NCBI GenBank assembly: GCA_964610765.1
Contig: CAZSWS010000024.1
Span: 1 to 33,526 of the forward strand
Length of the DNA stretch: 33,526 bases
Direction: 5' to 3'
DNA from: CAZSWS01 sp964610765
Lineage (GTDB): Bacteria; Bacteroidota; Bacteroidia; Bacteroidales; Tannerellaceae
In this document: positions 6,279 to 14,000 of the stretch, piece after piece
Layout of the letters: the number at the start of each line of letters is the position of its first letter
Numbering within the stretch: the first letter of the stretch is position 1
Notes under the pieces: generated by a model
Database searches by the model: none
What the model saw: the letters and a program-made list of their open reading frames with translations, nothing else
Told to the model about the DNA's origin: nothing
Translations under genes and position numbers: made by a program

Positions 6279-9269
6279 ATGAGGAAACAGTTTTTTATGA
6301 TATATATCCTGGTCGGTATTACAACGATGCTGTCCGGTCAGATTACACCTGAGATGTATAAGCAAGCAGATCAAACCCACATGAATCATTGGGTTGACTC
6401 GGTTATGCAAACACTTACGACAGACGAAAAGATAGGTCAGCTGCTTATGGTGATAGCCAATCCGAAAACAGACAACCAAAACATGCAACTTATCAGGCGT
6501 TATATCAATGAATATAAAATAGGCAATGTGCTCTTTCATCGGGGGACTACAGCCGCACAAGCTGAAGTTACCAATCAGGTTCAGCGACTAAGTAAAGTTC
6601 CTGCTTTCATTGCGTTAGATGGGGAATGGGGCTTATCTATGCGCTTGAGCAACACGACACGATTTCCTAAAAACATGATGCTCGGAGCCATTGAAAACAA
6701 TCAGCTGGTTGAAGCATACGGAAAAGAGGTTGCCCGCCAGTGCAACGAAATGGGCATACAGATAAACTTTGCCCCTAGCCTTGACGTTAACAGCAACGAG
6801 CACAACCCCGTGATTGGCTTACGTTCATTTGGAGAAAATCCCAATATGGTCGCAGAAAAGGGCTTAGCTTACGCTAAAGGATTGGAAGAAAACAACGTCA
6901 TCTCTGTAGCCAAGCACTTCCCCGGACATGGTGACACCAAAGACGATTCGCATGCTTCCCTCCCTATACTTGGACACAACCGGGCGCGATTAGACAGCGT
7001 GGAGTTGTTCCCTTTCAGAGAGTATATTGAAGCAGGGTATGCAGGTGTCATGACTGGGCACTTGTATGTTCCCAGTCTGGATAATACCAAAAGACAGTCG
7101 TCGACCTACTCCAAAAAAATTGTGACTGATTTATTGCATCATGAATACGGTTTCAACGGACTGCGTTTCACGGATGCTTTAGCTATGGGTGGAGGAGCTA
7201 CGAAAGCAAACGAAAGCTCGTATGTCCTAGCCCTAAATGCCGGCAATGACATGCTGATTATCACTGCGCCTAAAGCCAGAGAAATTGACGCATTGCGCAC
7301 AGCTGTAAAAAATGGCACAGTCTCCCTGAAGGATATTGATGAAAAATGCAAAAGGGTATTGAGCTATAAATACATTACAGGGCTTAACCGCCACACGCCC
7401 ATTGATATCAAAGAGCTAAGCAGCAGGCTAAACACACCACATGCAGCATGGCTGGCATCCAAACTCAACGAAGAATCAATTACGCTGTTGAAGAACAACG
7501 ACCAACTACTACCTCTCAAACAGTTAGACAAAAAAAGGGTTGCGGCACTCTCCATTGGCGAAAACAAAAAGAGCCCATTTATTGAGACACTAAGCAAATA
7601 CACCCAAGTAGATGGATATAGCATTGTTAGAAACATGAAAGAAAGTGATATTGCGTCCGTATATAAAGAACTGGCAAACTATGACGTGATTATATGCGGT
7701 GTACACACGGTTCGCATACCTGAAAGGCAGGAACTCAGGAAGCTGGCAAAAGAAAAAACATTTATACACGCTTTTTTCACCTCACCTTATTACTGCGGAA
7801 ACTATAAACAATCTATCGCCGATGCTGATGCGCTCATAATGGGCTACGAAACTACCCCTTTAGCTCAGGAGTTTGCAGCACAAGCTATTTTTGGTGGTAT
7901 TGCTTGCAAAGGGAAACTTCCGGTAAGCATTCCGGATCTCTACTTTTCAGGCAGCGGCATATTGACACAAAAAACACGACTGGGCTACCACATGCCGGAA
8001 GAAGTCGGATTAAGCAGCGCCATACTTGACTCGATAACCATCATTGCCCAAGAAGGTCTGGAAGAAAAAGCCTACCCCGGCTGCCAGATATTGATTGCTA
8101 AAGATGGCATAGTCGTTTACAATCAATGTTTCGGTCATTTTGACTTCAGTGAATTAGAAAAGGTCACAGAACAATCTATTTATGATTTAGCTTCAGTCTC
8201 TAAAGTTACCGGCACACTTCCTGCCGTCATGAAGGCATACGAAGATAAACGCTTCACCCTAAACCAACCTATAGCAGATTTTGTTACGGAACTAAAAGAT
8301 TCAAACAAAAAGAATATAAAAATAGCAGACATTCTCTATCATCAATCCGGCATTGTCCCCAGCATATCATTCCACATGTCTGCTATTGATAAGGATAGTT
8401 ACACCGGCTCATTTTTCAGTTCTCGAAAAGATGCTGCCCACCCTGCACAGGTAGATGCAAGAACCTATGCCAGAACGAACTATAAATTTTATCCGGAAGC
8501 AGTTTCTACAGTACAGAAGACAGGATTTACCCGCAAAATCGCTGATGGGCTATTCGTAAGCGAAGCTTTTCAAGACACCATCAAACAACTGATTGTAGAT
8601 TCGAAACTTCAAACGACCGGTAAATATCGATACAGTTGTATCAACTTCATTTTATTACAGATGATGGTTGAAAATGAGTATAAGCAACCGCTTAATCAGT
8701 TGATGGAAGAACATTTTTTTAAAAGATTAGGCATGAGTACAGCCGGATACAACCCGCGTGAACGAGTAGATAGCACCTTGATTGTTCCATCAGAGCACGA
8801 CCGCTTTTTACGCAAACAACTACTCCGTGGCTATGTCCACGATGAGGCAGCAGCCTTCAAGGGGGGAGTTTCAGGAAATGCAGGTATGTTCTCGAATGCG
8901 AATGATTTAGCTAAAGAGTTACAATTGTTCCTAAACTCAGGCGAATACGGAGGAGAACGCTATCTATCGAAAAGTGTCTGCCGATTATTTACTGATAGCA
9001 AAAGTCCAACTAGCCGCCGGGGATTAGGTTTTGACAAACCCGATCCAAAAAACTTACGCTCATCTCCTTGCGGCGAACTGGCTCCGGCTAGTGTATATGG
9101 ACACACCGGTTTTACCGGGACTTGTTTTTGGAATGACCCGGACAACCAAATCATTTATATATTTCTATCTAACCGGGTTACTCCTTCACGAACCAACAGT
9201 AAACTTTTCTCGTTAGAGATTCGCACACGTATACAAGATAAGATATACGAAGCCCTTCAGAGAGAATAG
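6279..9269 (+). CDS. Exported GH3 beta-N-acetylhexosaminidase-like / serine beta-lactamase-like fusion
   Basis: The 996 residues carry a signal peptide (1-20, ending near MLSGQ) and two enzyme modules. The first (about 35-370) is a glycoside hydrolase family 3 domain of the NagZ type: KHFPGHGDT near 211 and the acidic nucleophile in TDALAMGG near 298. A GH3 C-terminal-like linker follows (about 390-580). The second module (about 595-990) is a class C beta-lactamase/penicillin-binding-protein-like serine hydrolase with SVSK at 639-642 and HTG at 942-944. The expected YxN motif reads YSC (785-787), so its chemistry may differ. Fusions of this kind are known in Bacteroidota and probably act on peptidoglycan fragments in the periplasm; the exact substrate is not shown by the sequence. 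Start ATG at 6279 gives a clean signal peptide. Confidence 0.85.
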   Translation: MRKQFFMIYILVGITTMLSGQITPEMYKQADQTHMNHWVDSVMQTLTTDEKIGQLLMVIANPKTDNQNMQLIRRYINEYKIGNVLFHRGTTAAQAEVTNQVQRLSKVPAFIALDGEWGLSMRLSNTTRFPKNMMLGAIENNQLVEAYGKEVARQCNEMGIQINFAPSLDVNSNEHNPVIGLRSFGENPNMVAEKGLAYAKGLEENNVISVAKHFPGHGDTKDDSHASLPILGHNRARLDSVELFPFREYIEAGYAGVMTGHLYVPSLDNTKRQSSTYSKKIVTDLLHHEYGFNGLRFTDALAMGGGATKANESSYVLALNAGNDMLIITAPKAREIDALRTAVKNGTVSLKDIDEKCKRVLSYKYITGLNRHTPIDIKELSSRLNTPHAAWLASKLNEESITLLKNNDQLLPLKQLDKKRVAALSIGENKKSPFIETLSKYTQVDGYSIVRNMKESDIASVYKELANYDVIICGVHTVRIPERQELRKLAKEKTFIHAFFTSPYYCGNYKQSIADADALIMGYETTPLAQEFAAQAIFGGIACKGKLPVSIPDLYFSGSGILTQKTRLGYHMPEEVGLSSAILDSITIIAQEGLEEKAYPGCQILIAKDGIVVYNQCFGHFDFSELEKVTEQSIYDLASVSKVTGTLPAVMKAYEDKRFTLNQPIADFVTELKDSNKKNIKIADILYHQSGIVPSISFHMSAIDKDSYTGSFFSSRKDAAHPAQVDARTYARTNYKFYPEAVSTVQKTGFTRKIADGLFVSEAFQDTIKQLIVDSKLQTTGKYRYSCINFILLQMMVENEYKQPLNQLMEEHFFKRLGMSTAGYNPRERVDSTLIVPSEHDRFLRKQLLRGYVHDEAAAFKGGVSGNAGMFSNANDLAKELQLFLNSGEYGGERYLSKSVCRLFTDSKSPTSRRGLGFDKPDPKNLRSSPCGELAPASVYGHTGFTGTCFWNDPDNQIIYIFLSNRVTPSRTNSKLFSLEIRTRIQDKIYEALQRE

Positions 9270-9300
9270 AAACTATTAAGATAAAAAGGAAAAAGATTTG

Positions 9301-9308
9301 TATTTTTG
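9301..9308 (+). promoter_or_regulatory. Predicted -7 element for the CobD-like gene
   Basis: TATTTTTG is an exact TAnnTTTG match 33 bases before the ATG at 9342. A -33 TTTG at the usual distance is not evident. Confidence 0.4.
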
Positions 9309-9341
9309 TAGATATATTTAATCATAAACACATTTCAGAAT

Positions 9342-10373
9342 ATGCTATTTGGACATGGTGACGATTTTCATAATTTCAAAGGAGAAGTGAAAATTAATTT
9401 CAGCTCAAATATCTGGCATGGCGCAGATTTAACGAAGCTCAAAACCCATCTATGGGAAAACTTTGATAAAGTAAAAAACTATCCGGAGCCGGATGCCGGA
9501 AGTATTTGTCGGCTGATAGCACGTAGATTGGAAATCAGCGAAGACAATGTTTTAATGACTAACGGATCAACTAGCGGATTTTATCTACTGGCACAAGTAT
9601 ACAGAGGAGCTAAATCCATGATACTGACTCCGTCATTTTCCGAATATGAAGATGCTTGTCAAATGCATGAACATACGTTGTCTTTTTTTGATTCATCGAA
9701 TGATTTATCTGAATTAGACTTAGAAGGTCAAGACTTTTGCTGGATTTGCAACCCCAATAATCCCGATGGAAAAACCATTCATCGTACAGAGCTGCTGAAA
9801 CTGATTGCCGAGAATCCTGAAACAAAGTTTATCATTGACCAAGCCTATACATCGTTTAGCATTGAAGATGCACTAAAAGCAACCGACCTGAAAAATCATC
9901 CGAACTTGATTTTAATGCAGTCTATCTCTAAAGCCTATAACATTCCCGGCATGCGTATTGGATATATCATGGCATCGGCTGAAATCATCAAAAAACTATA
10001 TCAAAAAATTATACCTTGGTCAATCAATGCATTGGCTATTGAAGCAGCTCGATACATTTTGATACATCCGGCTCAATTCACCCTGCCTATTCGCAAATGG
10101 CAGCGTGAAACCACCGAGTTTATCTATAAGCTTTCGCAACTGGATGGTTTGGAAATAATTCCTACTAATACAACTTTCTTTTTAGTGCGGCTAAAAAAAG
10201 GGAAAGCTGCTGACTTAAAAAAACATTTGCTTGAACAACATGGCATACTCATCAGAGATGCTTCAAACTTCAGAGGTCTGGATGAGACTTATTTCCGCCT
10301 ATCCACTCAATCTAACGAGAACAACCTGGTGCTCGTAGAGTGCTTAAAAGAATGGCTGGAAGCTATTGAGTAA
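9342..10373 (+). CDS. PLP-dependent aminotransferase/decarboxylase, CobD/HisC-like
   Basis: A 343-residue fold-type I PLP enzyme. The cofactor-binding Lys is K197 in SISKAYNIPGMRIGY; CNPNNPDG is the usual Asn-containing motif, and IIDQAYTSF carries the Asp that contacts the pyridine nitrogen. The opening FGHGDD...INFSSN resembles L-threonine-phosphate decarboxylase (CobD) and its histidinol-phosphate aminotransferase relatives. No cobalamin or histidine genes are nearby. The neighbour 27 bases downstream is a PlsC acyltransferase, so a phospho-amino alcohol for lipid head groups is a possible product, but that is inference. Fold assignment is secure, substrate is not. Confidence 0.75.
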   Translation: MLFGHGDDFHNFKGEVKINFSSNIWHGADLTKLKTHLWENFDKVKNYPEPDAGSICRLIARRLEISEDNVLMTNGSTSGFYLLAQVYRGAKSMILTPSFSEYEDACQMHEHTLSFFDSSNDLSELDLEGQDFCWICNPNNPDGKTIHRTELLKLIAENPETKFIIDQAYTSFSIEDALKATDLKNHPNLILMQSISKAYNIPGMRIGYIMASAEIIKKLYQKIIPWSINALAIEAARYILIHPAQFTLPIRKWQRETTEFIYKLSQLDGLEIIPTNTTFFLVRLKKGKAADLKKHLLEQHGILIRDASNFRGLDETYFRLSTQSNENNLVLVECLKEWLEAIE

Positions 10374-10400
10374 GAAGGATTAATACCCCAACAATCGCCT

Positions 10401-11141
10401 ATGTGGAAAGTAATATATGGCATCTACTTTTTCCTGATTGCAACACCTGTATTCTTGTTAACAACACTGCTAACAGCGTTAACAACTTACATTGGCTGCA
10501 TATTAGGGGGTGAACGTATATTTTCATTCTACCCCGGCAAATGGTGGTCTATTAGTACATGTTATCTGTTTCTTTGCCCCGTCAAAGTAACAGGGAAAGA
10601 ACATATAGAAAAAAACAAATCATACGTCATTACGGCCAATCATCAAGGTGCGTTTGATATTTTCTTAGTCTATGGGTTCTTGAATATCCGCATCAAGTGG
10701 ATGATGAAAAAGAGTTTAGAAAAGATTCCTTTTGTAGGAAGTGCATGCAGAGCTGCCGGTTTTATCTTTGTTGATCAAGGCTCGCCGGCAGCAGCAGCCA
10801 AAAGCATCAAAGAAGCAGAACAAAAGATTAAAGATTCAAATGCTTCACTTTCCATATTTCCCGAAGGGTCACGTTCAGCAACCGGCAAGATGGGGCGTTT
10901 CAAAAAAGGAGCTTTCCAAATTGCTATGGACCAGCAACTGCCCATCCTTCCTGTAACCTTGAATGGTCCCTACGAAGTTTTACCCATCCATAAGCTGTTT
11001 GTAAAGCCACATCGCATGGAGGTCATCATCCATCCGCCAATAGAAGTAAAGGATTTAGAGTTTTCGCCTAAAACCATTATTTCATTAGCCAATCAAACAC
11101 GGGAATGTATTGAAACGGGATTGTGGGATAAATACAAATAA
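10401..11141 (+). CDS. 1-acyl-sn-glycerol-3-phosphate acyltransferase family (PlsC)
   Basis: 246 residues with an N-terminal membrane segment (about 5-30) and the acyltransferase signature: NHQGAFD (catalytic H81 and D86, HX4D), FPEGSRS (E155, glycerol-phosphate binding) and LPILPVTLNG. It would acylate lysophosphatidate to phosphatidate at the inner membrane, or act on a related lysolipid. It follows the CobD-like gene closely, probably in one operon, and ends 12 bases from the convergent Wzi-family gene with no visible terminator between them. Confidence 0.85.
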   Translation: MWKVIYGIYFFLIATPVFLLTTLLTALTTYIGCILGGERIFSFYPGKWWSISTCYLFLCPVKVTGKEHIEKNKSYVITANHQGAFDIFLVYGFLNIRIKWMMKKSLEKIPFVGSACRAAGFIFVDQGSPAAAAKSIKEAEQKIKDSNASLSIFPEGSRSATGKMGRFKKGAFQIAMDQQLPILPVTLNGPYEVLPIHKLFVKPHRMEVIIHPPIEVKDLEFSPKTIISLANQTRECIETGLWDKYK

Positions 11142-11153
11142 GCAGCACAGACG

Positions 11154-12632
11154 TTACCACATTTTAATCAGTCCTTCTTTTCGAATAGAAAAGCTAAACC
11201 CTACTTGATCACGGAAGACATCTCCTGTATCAAAAGCAAGCCCCCCAACAAATGACCATCCTTTCAGAGCCGGATGATTATAACTTACATCCAACATCGT
11301 CGAAGTTCCGGACTGCATAGCCAGTAAAGGTCTGGACATAGAACCAAAATGATTCATAACTGAAAACCTAAGCCGATAGCCTACTCGCTCAGAAAGAGTC
11401 CCTTCAGCAGCAACGTGCCAAGCTTTTGCACGGTTACGTGGAAAACCCAACCGACTGTCCGTATATTCAGGAGAAGGTATCAGGGGAGAGCCCAATCCGC
11501 GATTAAAATAAGAAGTTCCGGTGGTATACTCTCCATTGTTATAGTAATTATCACCTCCGCCACCACGACCTCCGGGGTATTTATCACGATCAAAGTCAAG
11601 AAAATGCATGGTACCACTTTGATTCATGGTGGTCATGTATTCGAAAAGTATATTCCGAACATAAGGGAATGACTTAAAATTAGCTTCTATCCCCCAAAGA
11701 CCATCTGTTTTATTCGCAAACTCCATGCCGGATGCATCTTCGAAAAAGTGGAGATGATAGGCGTTGAGTGCATAGTTATCCTGCACGAACGACAACATAA
11801 AATCGAACGACCCGTAATGATTCCCCAATGCATTAATTTGGGAAGACAAGGACGAATCGTCGCCCCCCTGCTTGCCTAACACTATCCGAGCCAGATCTTT
11901 CAATGATTGAGGCTGCTTAGGCTTCTCCAGATTTGTGTTTGTAGATGTACCACCCCATTGTGCCCAATGCTGAACACCTAGGCTAAAAGTCAATGGCACA
12001 GCCGAGGCGGTATTGCCCACCTTCAAATAAATAGATTTATGATGCCACAATACGTCTTCAATATAATGAGTGCCCGGGCTGGTATAATCTTTCAGATAAC
12101 CAGAATCGAACGAGCGTCCAACAGCAAAATCGCCCTTAAACTGTAGCCAGTCTTGCGTAAAAGGAATAGACAAAAACTGCGGAATACTTATATTGACCTC
12201 CGGAATGGGACGAGCATTCGTAGAGTGCACCATATCTCCGCTGCTTAACCGATTATTAATCAGCGAGGCATTACGCTCAGCACTTCCTATACTCAATCGT
12301 ACGGATTTGTATTGGGCTTGCAAATATAACTGCTGGATATACACTTTTTTATCTCTGGGGGCTGCCAATACAAGATCGACCTCACCACCCCATGAAAAGC
12401 CATTCGAAAAGCGCTGATTATGGAACACTCCCGCACGTCCATACCCGTTTCCTGACTTTAAGGGAACAACTCCCCACTGATTGCTAACCATCCAAAAAGG
12501 AGTTTCGTTGTGGTTAGCTATCGAACCATATGCCGTCAGATGATAACGAGTCTGATTGTCTTGGGCTTTCAAGCCGGACGACAACACGAAAAGAGAAAAA
12601 ACGAGAGAGAGGGATAAGATACTTTTCAACAT
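11154..12632 (-). CDS. Capsule-assembly Wzi-family outer membrane protein
   Basis: The 492-residue product has a signal peptide (cleavage after LKA near residue 23) and a beta-strand-rich body typical of the Wzi family, with YHLTAYGSIANHNETPFWM right after the signal and YIQQLYLQAQYKSVRLSIGS in the first third. Wzi in E. coli binds capsular polysaccharide at the cell surface; Bacteroidota carry many relatives outside capsule loci and their roles are mostly unknown. No capsule genes are seen here. It starts 11 bases after the upstream DUF5698 gene and is probably cotranscribed with it. Confidence 0.8.
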   Translation of the reverse strand: MLKSILSLSLVFSLFVLSSGLKAQDNQTRYHLTAYGSIANHNETPFWMVSNQWGVVPLKSGNGYGRAGVFHNQRFSNGFSWGGEVDLVLAAPRDKKVYIQQLYLQAQYKSVRLSIGSAERNASLINNRLSSGDMVHSTNARPIPEVNISIPQFLSIPFTQDWLQFKGDFAVGRSFDSGYLKDYTSPGTHYIEDVLWHHKSIYLKVGNTASAVPLTFSLGVQHWAQWGGTSTNTNLEKPKQPQSLKDLARIVLGKQGGDDSSLSSQINALGNHYGSFDFMLSFVQDNYALNAYHLHFFEDASGMEFANKTDGLWGIEANFKSFPYVRNILFEYMTTMNQSGTMHFLDFDRDKYPGGRGGGGDNYYNNGEYTTGTSYFNRGLGSPLIPSPEYTDSRLGFPRNRAKAWHVAAEGTLSERVGYRLRFSVMNHFGSMSRPLLAMQSGTSTMLDVSYNHPALKGWSFVGGLAFDTGDVFRDQVGFSFSIRKEGLIKMW

Positions 12633-12643
12633 AACATGTGTAT

Positions 12644-13207
12644 TTATTTACCGGGACGTCTATAAGAGAATATAGAGGTGGCTCTTCCAAACACACCACG
12701 TTGCTTCGAGCGAATATCTTCTACAATATAGAAGGCATCTTCATCAAAGGATGAAACTAATTTTTCAATCTCCTTAGCCGTTTTGCGATTAATGACTGCT
12801 TCAACAATGTCTACATCGCCTTTCGCACCGTGCGCCTTAATCAGGGTAGAGCCAAACCCTTTATGATTCAGAGCTGATACCAAACCTTGACCATCTTTTT
12901 TAGTATAAATACGGTACAGGATTACACCAAAGGCAATCCGCTGCTCAATAATAATCCCTACAAAATTACCGGATGCATAGCCGGCAGCATAGGAGAAATA
13001 GGCTACAAAGTCATTAGCCTGAGCTAAAACTTGCGAAATAATAACGACCCAGACAAACACTTCAAAAAAGCCAACTACAGGCGCAATATATTTCTCTCCT
13101 TTTGATACAAATATGATACGCAGAGTACCTAATGTTACGTCAAAAATACGCCCAAAGAAGATAATTACAGGCAACAACCAAGGATAAACTTCTAAAAACT
13201 CAAACAT
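12644..13207 (-). CDS. DUF5698/DUF2179 (UPF0316-type) membrane protein
   Basis: I choose the ATG at 13207 (187 residues), which puts MFEFLEVYPWLLPVIIFFGR at the N-terminus; an ATG at 13234 would add nine residues. Three hydrophobic segments fill about the first 85 residues, with GRIFDVTLGTLRIIFVSKG typical of the family. The soluble C-terminal part (about 95-180) is DUF2179-like. The biochemical role of the family is not known. It leads the pair with the Wzi-family gene. The stretch between its start and the RidA terminator has no clear consensus promoter. Confidence 0.75.
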   Translation of the reverse strand: MFEFLEVYPWLLPVIIFFGRIFDVTLGTLRIIFVSKGEKYIAPVVGFFEVFVWVVIISQVLAQANDFVAYFSYAAGYASGNFVGIIIEQRIAFGVILYRIYTKKDGQGLVSALNHKGFGSTLIKAHGAKGDVDIVEAVINRKTAKEIEKLVSSFDEDAFYIVEDIRSKQRGVFGRATSIFSYRRPGK

Positions 13208-13281
13208 CTTTACTTCAACTATTTTATTATACACATCATTCTATTTTGTTTCTCTCAAAACAAACTGAACGATTCTTTTCT

Positions 13282-13332
13282 TTAAAAAACAAGGGAAAGA
13301 GCCATTAAGGTAACCCGTCCGGCTGCTTTCCC
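13282..13332 (-). terminator. Terminator after the RidA-family gene
   Basis: On the minus strand GGGAAAGCAGCC (13332-13321) pairs with GGCTCTTTCCC (13303-13293), with a small bulge in the stem, and is followed by TTGTTTTTTAAA. It lies about 50 bases past the stop of the RidA-family gene. Confidence 0.75.
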
Positions 13333-13380
13333 ACTATATAATAAGGCTATTCTGTCCTAATAATAAGAATCCTCATGGGT

Positions 13381-13848
13381 TCAATAAAGTTCAAAAATAG
13401 CTTCTATTTCAACAGGTATATTGCTAGGCAATGAGGCTACCCCAATTGCACTACGCGTGCCTACACCATTATCGGGTCCCCAAACAGCAGCAAACAATTC
13501 GCTACAACCATTCACAACATAAGGAGCCTCAGTAAAATCAGGAATACAATTGACCATACCAAACAGCTTGATTACACGCTTTACTTTATTCAAACTTCCA
13601 AGACTCGCCTGAACGGTTGACAACAGAACTAAGCCCACTTGACGTGCAGCCAGTTTTGCTTCATCTTTATCCAAGTCGACCCCGACTCGCCCAATAATCA
13701 ACGAACCATCTTCTTTAAAAGTCATGTGTCCTGACAAATAAAGATACTTGTTGTCAACTACTAAACTCGGTTTATATAACCCTGCAGGGGGTGGTGGAGG
13801 AGGCAATGTTAAGCCTAACTTTTTAAATTGTTCGTCTGCGTTATACAT
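13381..13848 (-). CDS. RidA/YjgF-like protein (atypical YjgF_endoribonc type)
   Basis: A 155-residue single-domain protein of the RidA/YjgF/Rid superfamily. RidA itself hydrolyses reactive enamine/imine intermediates from PLP enzymes. The features seen are YLYLSGH near residue 35-41 and the C-terminal block RSAIGVASLPSNIPVEIEA, which holds the conserved Arg of active Rid proteins. It is longer than classic RidA (about 128) and carries a run of six prolines near residue 16, in line with the YjgF_endoribonc subgroup of about 150 residues. It stands alone, with its own promoter match and terminator. Catalytic activity is likely but the substrate is not predictable. Confidence 0.8.
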   Translation of the reverse strand: MYNADEQFKKLGLTLPPPPPPAGLYKPSLVVDNKYLYLSGHMTFKEDGSLIIGRVGVDLDKDEAKLAARQVGLVLLSTVQASLGSLNKVKRVIKLFGMVNCIPDFTEAPYVVNGCSELFAAVWGPDNGVGTRSAIGVASLPSNIPVEIEAIFELY

Positions 13849-13902
13849 TTTCTTTTGTTTTAAGAGGATGTTTATTCATGTTTCCCAGTTAGAAAACACG
13901 TT

Positions 13903-13932
13903 CAAAGATACAGTTTTTCTCATACAATCAAT
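13903..13932 (-). promoter_or_regulatory. Predicted promoter for the RidA-family gene
   Basis: On the minus strand ATTG (13932-13929) is followed after 18 bases by TATCTTTG (13910-13903), a TAnnTTTG match. The start codon is 54 bases further on. Confidence 0.5.
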
Positions 13933-14000
13933 TTGTTCCTTACTTCTTTCCACGCACAACAGGAAGAGGAAAAGTAAGAATAGGGAAGTCTAACCGACTT

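Noticed and set aside
6192..6560. 122-codon minus-strand frame over the start of the GH3 gene
   Set aside because: It lies opposite a clear signal peptide and GH3 domain and has no domain features.
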